Positions 49,401 through 57,576 of a stretch of 64,000 bases of DNA are shown one piece after another; the stretch's first letter is position 1, and each line of letters opens with the position of its first letter. The stretch lies in the NCBI GenBank assembly GCA_031549105.1, contig JAVBQK010000069.1:65023-129022 (forward strand). Direction: 5' to 3'. The translations under genes and the position numbers were made by a program. The notes under the pieces were generated by a model that was not told the DNA's origin, did not search any database, and was given only the letters and a program-made list of their open reading frames with translations. Origin of the DNA: Avichristensenella sp031549105. Its GTDB lineage: Bacteria > Bacillota > Clostridia > Christensenellales > Aristaeellaceae.

Positions 49401-49754
49401 CGTCAGCTCCGGGTCATCCTTCTGGATATCCTGGCCCGCCGTGCCGGAAGGCCAATTGTATTCATCGTATACCCACACCTGGAGGCCGATTTCCTGGGCC
49501 TTCTCAATGGTGAAACGGACACGGTCAAACCACGCATCCCCCAGGTAGGGCATGGCGTCGCGGATGCCGAAGCGGGCATGGATATACAGCCCGGGGATGC
49601 CCTTGGCATAGTACTCCCGCAGCTGGTATTCCATCTCGGCATAGTCCATTTCGCCATTCCAAAACCAGAACGGCATGATACCAAACTCCCTGGAAGGGTG
49701 GGCGAATTTCTCTTTGGATAGTGCCTCGCCAAATACGAGCTTGTCCCGATCCAT
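46473..49754 (-). CDS. GH106-type alpha-L-rhamnosidase
   Basis: A 1093-aa cytosolic enzyme of the glycoside hydrolase 106 type. It shows GIMPFWFWNGEMDYAEME near the start, GLYIHARFGIRDAMPYLG, VWVYDEYNWPSGTAGQDIQ and GTQGFYTDEPAMFYFELG, in an elongated TIM-barrel region, followed by a C-terminal jelly-roll with PYQVDVTAALMPGENLIELRV. Such enzymes remove terminal L-rhamnose from pectin (rhamnogalacturonan) or related glycans. There is no signal peptide. AAAGGAGAGG precedes the ATG. It is encoded after its likely LacI regulator and before the AllA-like cupin. Confidence 0.85.
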   Translation of the reverse strand: MDRDKLVFGEALSKEKFAHPSREFGIMPFWFWNGEMDYAEMEYQLREYYAKGIPGLYIHARFGIRDAMPYLGDAWFDRVRFTIEKAQEIGLQVWVYDEYNWPSGTAGQDIQKDDPELTNVYLQLEQFDLPGQFFTFMEGTDSRYFNLEQSEPLYACAIKLSDIEKGNFEFVDLTPSLSFDKVITWEAPEGPWKLFYFVQRKASWYTDVLNPETTKRFLEYTHERYKAAQGGAFTRDKGTQGFYTDEPAMFYFELGRNNFTLPWSQKMFRIFRERNGYDLKPHLPKLFYDIGPDSEQVRHDYWRALSDQYDDTYYRQIRQWCDRNDVIFTGHLMHEESIRMHAKSGGNLFHHLRHMHLTGVDHLYPRIGTRDMPSEHVALKIASSAAHQFGSTRLICESMGGAYWDCTMERMKWIADWEYMLGVNIFNPHGYHYSIEGERKRDWPPSQFYHHTWWPQYGLFNEYLSRAGYILTGGRHVAKVAVLYPIHTMWANFRPQVTDKISTAVEGDFVYFTDRLLRLHIDFDYIDEDTLAECAVEDGCLTLRGEHYEMLLLPPVTHIKRQTLAVMEALVAAGGKVGGDALLPYKFVDGQDEHLSQRVEALFGQDPSALRQAFLAGDSDALSLTTTVHPGGGKAIFFTGQGLWRQDALSLLSQGMLACVTPEIEIDSDEVFYLHRIKDGRDFFFIINPTGEARDLSVSLLGEYAPELWNLEDGGMAPLSAYRACQGKTHFALSLSAYGSAMVSAADGPAKVHAEASDITIENIEDAGTCCKVTGYGRLTQDGALTVSKDGVSCRATIPAKAPLAPFEFGDTWAFAADRPNALLIQRWKFHLDDGNVNPKTLLSPPEEWLDFRMGAWEMQLPTERENPVYPVDLWFAATFSADYLPEDLLLMIDGFKGEAYTLYVNGMEVMDCPIRSYLDAEIKTVPLIPYAKLGSNILLLRIRANKKMDGLLDPLKLIGAFSVSGAEGAERIAPPVHEIRTGDIVSQGFPYYAGTAIYRQTIVLPEAFAGKKLLLEAEIGTDVLEAYVNSEKIATRLWRPYQVDVTAALMPGENLIELRVINTVANLLEAARIPSGLFGVRIVPFDRYELEV

Positions 49755-49781
49755 AGGAAACCTCTCCTTTCACGGATACGT

Positions 49782-50807
49782 TTATTTCTCTTTCGATACA
49801 GCCCTGGTGCTCTGGCGGACGATGAGCTCGGGTTCAAACTGAATGTGCTGCTTGGAACGCTTGCCATCCTCGATTTCGGACAGGGCCACCCGCACCGTTT
49901 CCCGGCCGATTTCGTAGGCGGGTTGGCGCACGGTGGTGAGGGGCACATCCAGCAGCGCGGAGAAGGGCACATCGTCAAACCCCACCAAGGATAGGTCCTC
50001 GGGCACCCGAAGGCCCATCTGACGGATGGTCTTCAGCGCACCGAAGGCCATCATATCATTGAAGCAAAACATGGCGGTGATGGGTTTTTGAAGCAACGCC
50101 TCCGCCGCCAAGGCTCCGCCGCCGGTGGTGTACTGGCCGGAGCGCACATCCTCCGTGAGGAAGGGCACATCCATCTCCGCACAGGCCTGCATGGCGCCCA
50201 GCATGCGCTCCGTGGGGGTATGCAGGTCCTCGTCGCTGGTGATGTAGGCGATGCGCCGGTGACCAAGGGACAGCAGGTGACTGACCGCGTCGTACGCCCC
50301 GGCCTTGTTGTTGAGCTTTACGGTGCTGCAGCGAAAGGAGGGCTCCTCGTGGTTGACCAGCACCACGGGTATGTTGCACTGCTGGATGAACTCCCGGTAC
50401 TCCGCCCGGCTTTGCGCGTTAATGTCCGACGCTACGGCCAGGATCAGGGCATCCACCCCGCGGGAGGACAGAAGTTTGAGGCTCTCCAGGGCGTTCTTCG
50501 ACTGGTCGTCGGTATTGCTAAAAAGGATGTTCCATCCGTGTTTGCGCGCCTCCACATCCATGCCGGAGGCCAGGGTGGCGTAGTACTGGTTGGCGATATC
50601 GGGAATCACCAGCCCCAGCGTGTGGGTTTGGCGGGTGACCAGGCCCACCGCCAGCTGGTTGGGCACATAGCGCAGCCGCTCGGCGGTGCTGCGGATCAGC
50701 TCCCGGCTCTCAGCGGACAGCTTGTTGGGCTTATGGTTTAGCACCAGGGAAACCGCCGTGGGTGAAAGGTTTGTCTCCCGGGCAATGTCTTTGATGGTAA
50801 CTCGCAC
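49782..50807 (-). CDS. LacI-family transcriptional regulator
   Basis: A 341-aa repressor-type regulator. Residues 1-55 are the LacI helix-turn-helix and hinge (VTIKDIARETNLSPTAVS, then RLRYVPNQLAVGLV). The rest is a periplasmic-binding-protein-like effector domain (TLGLVIPDIANQYYATLASG, LSLVGFDDVPFSALLDVPLTTVRQP). The start is GTG at 50807 after GGGGGA. It is first in the operon with the GH106-type enzyme and AllA-like cupin, so it probably represses that operon and perhaps the divergent genes until a sugar is present. Confidence 0.92.
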   Translation of the reverse strand: MRVTIKDIARETNLSPTAVSLVLNHKPNKLSAESRELIRSTAERLRYVPNQLAVGLVTRQTHTLGLVIPDIANQYYATLASGMDVEARKHGWNILFSNTDDQSKNALESLKLLSSRGVDALILAVASDINAQSRAEYREFIQQCNIPVVLVNHEEPSFRCSTVKLNNKAGAYDAVSHLLSLGHRRIAYITSDEDLHTPTERMLGAMQACAEMDVPFLTEDVRSGQYTTGGGALAAEALLQKPITAMFCFNDMMAFGALKTIRQMGLRVPEDLSLVGFDDVPFSALLDVPLTTVRQPAYEIGRETVRVALSEIEDGKRSKQHIQFEPELIVRQSTRAVSKEK

Positions 50808-50842
50808 AATAATCCCCCAAGTAAATCCTTTTATCTGGCCTG

Positions 50843-50871
50843 AGGATACCGGAAGCAGCTGCGTTTGTCAA
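50843..50871 (-). promoter_or_regulatory. Sigma-A type promoter of the LacI-GH106 operon
   Basis: On the minus strand, TTGACA, a 17-base spacer and TATCCT. Confidence 0.7.
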
Positions 50872-50971
50872 GTAGAAAAACGAGAATTATTTAGAAGATA
50901 TGTTCATAAAACGTCTGTCGGTTGGGAGGAATTCCCAGGAGCTACCGGAGCAAAACCAGCAAAATTGGGCA

Positions 50972-51000
50972 TTGACAAACCGAAAAACAACCGTTACTAT
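50972..51000 (+). promoter_or_regulatory. Sigma-A type promoter of the right-hand cluster
   Basis: TTGACA (50972-50977), a 17-base spacer and TACTAT (50995-51000). The leader is about 100 bases and contains GGTAGGGTAGGG just before the start codon. TAAAACGATTTA at 51093-51104 is a near-palindrome of LacI-operator style that overlaps the start codon. The gap 50808-51103 has no gene. Confidence 0.7.
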
Positions 51001-51103
51001 AAAGCTGCACACAAAAAGAGGTCCTACGTGGTCGGAATAGCAGGAAAAGAAGTGCCACTTTCATAAAAAAGGGAAAGTAAGGTAGGGTAGGGTAAAACGA
51101 TTT

Positions 51104-52810
51104 ATGCGATTCTGGAGGCTGCTGCTGCTTGCAAGCTGTATAGGCCTGACTGTGGCCGCCCAGGGGCATCCCTGCCAGAGCGCCAGGGCGGAGGCCGCTG
51201 TGCGCAGGCTGTACGTGTGCGGCCAGACCGGCAATGACAAAAACGCTGGCAGCGAGGATGCGCCGCTGCGGACGATTCAGCGCGCGGCGGATCTGGCCAC
51301 CCCCGGCACAGTGATCACCGTGCTGCCGGGCATCTATACGGAACAGGTGCTCATCGAAACCTCGGGCACCAAGGGCGCCCCCATCGTGTTTGAATCCGCC
51401 CAGTGGCGGGGAGCGATATTGACGGACCGGGCGTGTTGCTTTAAGCAAGTCGGGAATGCCGCCTACATTACACTGCGGGGGTTCTGGTTCCGGGACTGCC
51501 CCTTGGCGGACGGCGGCCTGTTTCAAACCCAGGTCATCGTACCTTCCACCGGCTGGCGCATTGAGGACTGCCGCTTTACCCGGTGCGGCGTGGGCATTGG
51601 GTACGACCGCCGGGCCACGGATACCAGTGACACCGCCGTGGTGCGCTGCGTGTTTGAGGATATGGACGCGACCGCTTCCTGGGCCTGGGCCGCAAAGGGC
51701 CAGCGCATGGACAATCACCTGCTGGAGGATACCATCTTCCGCCGGTGCAACGGCATCAACAACGACCCCGCGTGGCAGGGCCAGGGCGCCAAGTACGGCT
51801 ACACGGAGAACCTTGTGGTGGATGGCCTTATCGCCTATGACAACAACGGCGCGGGCCTGTGGCTAGACTGGAACAACGATAATTTCACGGTGCGAAACAG
51901 CACCTTTTTTGGCAATCACGCGGGCTGGGCCTACGCAAACTTTACCGACCAAACCCTGAGCAACACCTGGTGGATCGGGGATGGGATGATTACGGAGTGC
52001 AACGGCTCAGGTCTCATCGAAAACAATACCTTCTATAGCAACCTGGGGGCCGGCGCAGCCGTGTGGGAGAGCGGTCACCTGGGGGGCATTGCCGTGCGCA
52101 ACAATCTATTCGTAGAAAACGGGATTAACTTGGAACTGCGGGCCATGGTGCGCAGTGATTTCGGCGATCCTGCCTGGATCGACGCCGTAACGGTGACGAA
52201 CAACCGTTTCAAGGGCTGGAAGTACGCCTGCTGGATGACCGCGTCACTGGATTACACCCTGCGCGGCAAAGCGATCCCCGCGGACGCCGGGTGCGATTTT
52301 TCCGGCAATACCTACCAGATGACGGATAGCTGTTCGAACGGCCTGTACGGCAAGTGGCTGGCGGAATGGGCTCGTAGCATTGATGAGATGCAAAGCAAGT
52401 TCCATGTAGAGCAAAGCGCAACGGAAGCCGACATTCCCTTTGCCGCCACGCTCACCCCTGTACACGAGACGCAGCTGGAGGATGTAGGCACAGCCGCCAT
52501 GTGGCAGGTGCCCTCCGGCGCGGCGGAAGAAAACGATTTTGAAAAGGCCCTTTTCGGGTCGCGCGTGGGAGAGACCGTGACGCTGCCCGTTACTGGCAGG
52601 AAGTCTATTGAGGCGGTGGAAGGCGGGTTTCAAACCGTGGTGTACGACCTGTCCATGCGCCAAGTGACCCTGATGATGGACGCGGAAGCGGCTGCCTGGG
52701 TGGAGAAAAGCATCCCCGCGTATGCCTCCATTGACCAGTATCCCTTGCGGGTGCGCATCACCCGCCTGGACCCCTACGCAATCGAGGCGGAGTGCCTGCC
52801 GCAAGCGTAA
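51104..52810 (+). CDS. Secreted right-handed beta-helix protein, pectate lyase-like fold
   Basis: A 568-aa exported protein. Residues 1-29 are a signal peptide (LLLLASCIGLTVAAQG, then ARAEA). The start of the mature part, YVCGQTGNDKNAGSEDAPL followed by RTIQRAADLATPGTVITVLP, is the DUF1565-type opening of a parallel beta-helix. Rungs follow (VVDGLIAYDNNGAGLWLDWN, SGLIENNTFYSNLGAGAAV). This architecture occurs in polysaccharide lyases and glycosidases, but catalytic residues could not be assigned. A Cys at residue 12 of the signal peptide does not form a proper lipobox. The ribosome site is weak (GGTAGGG). Confidence 0.78.
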   Translation: MRFWRLLLLASCIGLTVAAQGHPCQSARAEAAVRRLYVCGQTGNDKNAGSEDAPLRTIQRAADLATPGTVITVLPGIYTEQVLIETSGTKGAPIVFESAQWRGAILTDRACCFKQVGNAAYITLRGFWFRDCPLADGGLFQTQVIVPSTGWRIEDCRFTRCGVGIGYDRRATDTSDTAVVRCVFEDMDATASWAWAAKGQRMDNHLLEDTIFRRCNGINNDPAWQGQGAKYGYTENLVVDGLIAYDNNGAGLWLDWNNDNFTVRNSTFFGNHAGWAYANFTDQTLSNTWWIGDGMITECNGSGLIENNTFYSNLGAGAAVWESGHLGGIAVRNNLFVENGINLELRAMVRSDFGDPAWIDAVTVTNNRFKGWKYACWMTASLDYTLRGKAIPADAGCDFSGNTYQMTDSCSNGLYGKWLAEWARSIDEMQSKFHVEQSATEADIPFAATLTPVHETQLEDVGTAAMWQVPSGAAEENDFEKALFGSRVGETVTLPVTGRKSIEAVEGGFQTVVYDLSMRQVTLMMDAEAAAWVEKSIPAYASIDQYPLRVRITRLDPYAIEAECLPQA

Positions 52811-52843
52811 CACACAAAACAGCGCCAGGGAGGAGGAGTGCCC

Positions 52844-55705
52844 GTGAAAGCAAGAAGGACGCTGCTATGCGCCGCGCTAGCGCTGGCACTGCTCATGGGC
52901 AGTTCTGTTTCAATAGGCAACGCGGCTGAGTTCATAAGCTATAGTGCATATGAAGCCAGCCACCCGCAGGCGCAGCCCGCGGGGGAGGATCTGTGGCTGG
53001 CCGCCCAGGACGCAGTTGATACGGAAAACACGGTTATGAACGCTGCTCCGCTGGAGGGTGTGACGGGAACCCTGTCTTTTGTCGGGGAGAAAAGCCGTGC
53101 CGACTGGCAGGTGGATATCCCGGAAGAAGGGCTGTACGCCATTTCCCTGTCCTATCTGGCGCTGCCGGGCAGGAGCCGGGATATCGAGTTTTCGCTGGCA
53201 ATCGACGGAGAACAACCCTTTGCCGAGATGGGACGGTTTACGCTGTCCCGGGCCTGGCAGGATGCCGGACCCATCACCCAGGATAACCGGGGCAACGATG
53301 TGCGCCCCCAGAAGGTCGAAGTCTCCCTCTGGCAGACTACTGCCCTGCGGGATGCAGACGGCATGCAGGAGGGCAATTTCGCCTTTTATTTCACCGCCGG
53401 AACCCACACCTTGTCCATTGCCGCGCTGGGTGAACCCTTTGCCCTGGCCGGCATCCGCCTCTATGGGGAAGCACCTCTGCCCTCCTACGAGGAGGCCTTG
53501 GCGGAGGCTGTGGCCGCCCATCCGGACGCGCTTTCCGCTGCGGTGCCGGAGATCCGGATTTCGGCCGAGCTGTCGCACAGAACATCCTCCCCCGTGCTCT
53601 CCCCCATTGCCGACCGGTCCAGCCCCGCCACAGAAACGCGGGGGCAGGCCAACGACCTGTCCAAGAACCGGCTGAACGCCATGGGCGGGGCCAACTGGAA
53701 GTTTTCAGGTCAGTGGATTTCCTGGACCTTTGAAGTCGCTGAGGCTGGCTTTTACCGCCTGACCTTCAAGGCCCGGCAGAACTTTTCGCGCGGAATGCCA
53801 AGCACCCGCCAGGTGCGCATTGATGATCAGACGCCTTTCGAGGAGCTATCGTGCATCGCCTTCCCCTACAAAGCGGACTGGCAGATGATCACCCCTGGCC
53901 GGACAACGGAGCAGGGATTCGCCCCTTACCTAGTCTACCTTACCGAAGGGGCGCACGAGATTGCGCTGGAGGTTGTTCCGGGTCCCGCGGCCCCCTCCCT
54001 GCGCACGGCGCAGGAAACCGTGCTATCCCTGAGCCATCTGTACCGTAAAATCATCATGATCACAGGCACCAGCCCCGATCCCTACCAGGATTACTACCTG
54101 GAAAAGAAGGTTCCGGGCCTGCTGGAAACCTTTGCCGATATCAGCGGACAACTCAAGGCCCAGGTGCAGGCCCTAGAGGACCTGACCGGGGTGCGGGGTT
54201 CGGAGGCCTCGCTGCTGGAGGAAGTAGCCCTGCAGCTGGACAGCATGACCCAAAAGCCCGACACCATCCCTGCCCGGCTGGAGCGGCTGAAGGACAACAT
54301 CGGCAGCCTCGGGGCATGGATCCTCCAGCGCAAGGAGCAGCCGCTGGAGCTGGACTACATCCTTTTCACGGCGGAGGACGCGTCCCTGCCCGCCGCAGAC
54401 GCCGGATTCCTGCAAAGCACGGCCTTCGGGGTGGGCGCGGTAGCGCTGTCCTTCTTTGAAGACTACAATGCCGTGGGCAATGTGTACGAGGACCGGGAGG
54501 CGCTGACCGTCTGGATTAGCCAGCAGGATCTGGCCACCACAGGGTCTTCCTCCGGCAGGGATCAGGCGCTGATCATAAAGCAGCTCATCGACGATTCCTT
54601 TACGGTTCAGACCGGTATTCCCGTAAACCTGACGCTGGTGGACAGCGCGCAAACCCTCGTCCAGGCAGTCATGGGGGGCAAGAGCCCGGATGTGGCCCTC
54701 ACCCTGCCGGAATCCACCCCCGTAAACCTGGCCATGCGCGGAGGGCTGTATGATCTGTCCACCTTACCCGCGTATGCCCAGGTAGCGGATAGGTTCTACC
54801 CTTCGGCCTTGGTGGCCTACGAATACGAGGGCGGGGTGTACGCCCTGCCGGAGACCCAAACCTTCAACATGCTGTTCTACCGCACGGACATTTTTGAGGA
54901 ACTGGGCCTTGCGCCGCCAGACACCTGGGCGGACTTTTACCGGGTGATGAAGGTACTGCAAAAGACCAACCTGCAGGTGGGCGTGCCGGAGCAGCAAAAT
55001 ATCTTTGAGATGTTCCTCTTCCAGCAGGGCGGGAAGTTCTATACCGATGACCTGCGCGCGACGGGCTTTGACCAGCCTGAGGCTCTGGCCGCGTTCACCG
55101 AGTGGACGGGCCTATACAAAAACCAGGGACTGCCCATTTCCTTTGACTTCTACAACCGTTTCCGCACCGGCGAGATGCCCATGGGCATCACCAGCTATGC
55201 CTTCTACAACACGCTGGCCGTGGCAGCCCCGGAGCTGCGGGGCCTGTGGCGGATGGTCCCGGTGCCCGGCACCGCTGGGGAGGACGGCAGTATCAGCCGC
55301 CAGGAAAGCTGTTACGGCACTGCCGCCGTAATGCTCAAAAGCGCCAAGGACCCGGATGCCGCCTGGGAATTTCTTACCTGGTGGACCAGCGCCGAGGTAC
55401 AGGCCCGCTACGGGCTGGAGCTGGAGTACCTCATCGGCCCTGCCGCCCGCTATAACACGGCCAACAAAGAGGCCTTTGAATCCCTGCCCTGGAATGCCGA
55501 TGAGCGGGGAAACCTCACCCGCCAGTGGGAAGCGGTGTGGGACGTGCCCCAGCTCCCCGGCAACTACAACACCGACCGCAACATACAGTTTGCCTTCCGC
55601 AGGGTCGTCTACTACTACGAAAACGAGCGTGAAACCCTATTTGAGTACAACAAAGAGATCAACAAAGAAATTACCCGCAAACGGCAGGAGTTTGGCCTTG
55701 AGTAA
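52844..55705 (+). CDS. Solute-binding protein fused to two N-terminal beta-sandwich domains
   Basis: A 953-aa composite. Residues 1-27 are a signal peptide ending near NAAE, with no lipobox. Residues about 50-220 and 260-400 each read as a beta-sandwich resembling carbohydrate-binding modules (EEGLYAISLSYLALPG, then FTAGTHTLSIAALG; EAGFYRLTFKARQNFS, then LTEGAHEIALEVVPG). Residues 410-510 are helical. From about 545 a CUT1 binding protein follows (LIIKQLIDDSFTVQTGIPVN, GGKSPDVALTLPE, YALPETQTFNMLFYRTDIFE). Normal binding proteins are about 450 aa. The second GTG (52844) fits the AGGAGG spacing best. Two permease genes follow. Confidence 0.85.
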   Translation: MKARRTLLCAALALALLMGSSVSIGNAAEFISYSAYEASHPQAQPAGEDLWLAAQDAVDTENTVMNAAPLEGVTGTLSFVGEKSRADWQVDIPEEGLYAISLSYLALPGRSRDIEFSLAIDGEQPFAEMGRFTLSRAWQDAGPITQDNRGNDVRPQKVEVSLWQTTALRDADGMQEGNFAFYFTAGTHTLSIAALGEPFALAGIRLYGEAPLPSYEEALAEAVAAHPDALSAAVPEIRISAELSHRTSSPVLSPIADRSSPATETRGQANDLSKNRLNAMGGANWKFSGQWISWTFEVAEAGFYRLTFKARQNFSRGMPSTRQVRIDDQTPFEELSCIAFPYKADWQMITPGRTTEQGFAPYLVYLTEGAHEIALEVVPGPAAPSLRTAQETVLSLSHLYRKIIMITGTSPDPYQDYYLEKKVPGLLETFADISGQLKAQVQALEDLTGVRGSEASLLEEVALQLDSMTQKPDTIPARLERLKDNIGSLGAWILQRKEQPLELDYILFTAEDASLPAADAGFLQSTAFGVGAVALSFFEDYNAVGNVYEDREALTVWISQQDLATTGSSSGRDQALIIKQLIDDSFTVQTGIPVNLTLVDSAQTLVQAVMGGKSPDVALTLPESTPVNLAMRGGLYDLSTLPAYAQVADRFYPSALVAYEYEGGVYALPETQTFNMLFYRTDIFEELGLAPPDTWADFYRVMKVLQKTNLQVGVPEQQNIFEMFLFQQGGKFYTDDLRATGFDQPEALAAFTEWTGLYKNQGLPISFDFYNRFRTGEMPMGITSYAFYNTLAVAAPELRGLWRMVPVPGTAGEDGSISRQESCYGTAAVMLKSAKDPDAAWEFLTWWTSAEVQARYGLELEYLIGPAARYNTANKEAFESLPWNADERGNLTRQWEAVWDVPQLPGNYNTDRNIQFAFRRVVYYYENERETLFEYNKEINKEITRKRQEFGLE

Positions 55706-55752
55706 TCGTCCCCTGCGTACACTCATCATTTCGCCAACTTGGAGGTGAGCCC

Positions 55753-56658
55753 ATGGCATCACGGCGCAGAGGCCTCATGGCCCGGGAGAATCGGACGGCG
55801 TACGCGTTTTTGCTTCCGTTTACCGCGGTGTTTGCGCTGTTCACCTTTTTGCCCATCTTGGCGGCGGTGGGGCTTAGCTTTACGAACTTTAACATGCTGC
55901 AAATGCCCCGGTGGATTGGGCTGAGCAACTATGTCCGGATGCTGTTTGCGGACGACGTGTTTTTGATTGCCATCCGGAACACCCTGCTGTTTGCGGTGCT
56001 GACCGGGCCGGTGGGGTTTGTGATCAGCCTGCTCCTTGCCTGGTTTGTCAATGAGCTGGGGCCCAAGATGCGTGCGCTTCTGGTCACGGTGTTTTACGCG
56101 CCGACACTGGCGGGGAACGTGTTCTTCATCTGGAAAATCATCTTTAGCGGGGATGCCTATGGGCTGGTGAACGGGTGGCTGATGTCCCTGGGCATATTCA
56201 ACGAGCCGGTGCAATGGCTGTTCGATTCCCGGTATAACATCTGGATCGTGGTCATTGTGCTGCTGTGGCTGAGCCTGGGCCTTGGGTTTCTGGCCTTTGT
56301 GGCGGGCATGCAGACGGTGAACCGGGACCTGTACGAGGCCGGCGCCATCGACGGCATCAAGAACCGGTTTCAGGAGTTCTGGTACATCACCCTGCCGCAG
56401 ATCGTGCCGCAGATGACATTCGCGTCCGTCATCGTGCTGTCGGCAGCGTTTTCCGTGGGGTACCAAAGCGCCGCGCTGACGGGCTTCCCCAGCACCGACT
56501 ACTCTGCCCATACCCTGGTGCTGCACATCCAGGACTTTGGGTACACCCGCTTTGAGATGGGGTACGCAAGCGCGCTATCCGTGGCGTTGTTCGTAATCGT
56601 CGTCTTTTTCTGGCGGCTGGTGGATAGGCTGTTCCGCCGCCTGGGAAGCGACCTGTAG
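55753..56658 (+). CDS. CUT1-family sugar ABC transporter permease, first pair
   Basis: A 301-aa inner-membrane permease with six membrane segments (AYAFLLPFTAVFALFTFLPI first) and the EAA loop DLYEAGAIDGIKNRFQEFWY. GGAGGTGAG precedes the ATG. It lies 47 bases after the composite binding protein gene, its likely partner. Confidence 0.92.
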   Translation: MASRRRGLMARENRTAYAFLLPFTAVFALFTFLPILAAVGLSFTNFNMLQMPRWIGLSNYVRMLFADDVFLIAIRNTLLFAVLTGPVGFVISLLLAWFVNELGPKMRALLVTVFYAPTLAGNVFFIWKIIFSGDAYGLVNGWLMSLGIFNEPVQWLFDSRYNIWIVVIVLLWLSLGLGFLAFVAGMQTVNRDLYEAGAIDGIKNRFQEFWYITLPQIVPQMTFASVIVLSAAFSVGYQSAALTGFPSTDYSAHTLVLHIQDFGYTRFEMGYASALSVALFVIVVFFWRLVDRLFRRLGSDL

Positions 56659-56666
56659 GAGGGAAC

Positions 56667-57539
56667 ATGAAAGAAAAGCGACACGGCAAGGACAAAAAAG
56701 TGCGGCTCAGCCGGTCCCGGATGGGGACGTTCTGGGTGTATCTGCTGCTGTTCTTGCTAGGGCTGTTCATGGCGTTTCCCATTATCTTCATCATTATCAA
56801 CGCGTTTAAGCCCATTAACGAGCTATTTCTGTTCCCGCCAAGGCTGTACGTGCGCCGCCCCACGCTGGATAACTTCGCTACCCTTTCCCAGCTTACGCAG
56901 TCCACGTGGGTGCCCTTTGGCCGGTATGTGGTGAACAGCCTGTTCATCGCCATCTTTGGTACCGTGTTTTACATCCTGATTAGTTCCATGGCGGCGTACC
57001 CCCTGGCAAAGATCAACTTTCGGGGCCGGGGGACCTACACGCGCGCGCTGGTGGTCATCATGCTGTTTCAGCCCGCCGTGCTGGGCATCCCGCAGTACAT
57101 CATCATCTCACGGCTCGGCATGCTCAACACCTACTGGGCGGTGATCCTTCCCGCCTGCTCCGGCACCCTTGGGGTGTTTCTGATGCGCCAGTTCATGGTC
57201 ACCATCCCCGATGATATCCTGGAGGCGGCGCGCATTGACGGCGCAGGGCAGCCCACGGTGTTTTTCCGGGTGGTGATGCCCATGGTGAAGCCCGCCTGGC
57301 TGACGCTGCTCATTTTTACCTTTCAGGCGCTGTGGAACAACACCGGCACCCAGTACGTGTATGAGGAAAGCATGAAATCCCTGCCGGTGATGCTGTCCCA
57401 GATCGTATCCGGAGGCATTGCCCGGGCGGGGGCCGGGGCGGCGGTGGGGCTGCTGCTGCTGGTTCCACCCATGGTCATCTTTGCGCTGTGCCAGGGGTCG
57501 GTGCTGGACACCATGTCCCACAGTGGGATTAAGGGGTAA
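56667..57539 (+). CDS. CUT1-family sugar ABC transporter permease, second of first pair
   Basis: A 290-aa partner permease with a basic N-terminus, FWVYLLLFLLGLFMAFPIIF as the first span, and the EAA loop DILEAARIDGAGQPTVFFRV. AGGAGGG precedes the ATG. It starts 8 bases after the previous stop. No ATPase gene is in the cluster. Confidence 0.92.
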   Translation: MKEKRHGKDKKVRLSRSRMGTFWVYLLLFLLGLFMAFPIIFIIINAFKPINELFLFPPRLYVRRPTLDNFATLSQLTQSTWVPFGRYVVNSLFIAIFGTVFYILISSMAAYPLAKINFRGRGTYTRALVVIMLFQPAVLGIPQYIIISRLGMLNTYWAVILPACSGTLGVFLMRQFMVTIPDDILEAARIDGAGQPTVFFRVVMPMVKPAWLTLLIFTFQALWNNTGTQYVYEESMKSLPVMLSQIVSGGIARAGAGAAVGLLLLVPPMVIFALCQGSVLDTMSHSGIKG

Positions 57540-57576
57540 CACATTTCTAGTAGGTACGCGGAAGGAGGGGCTGGGT

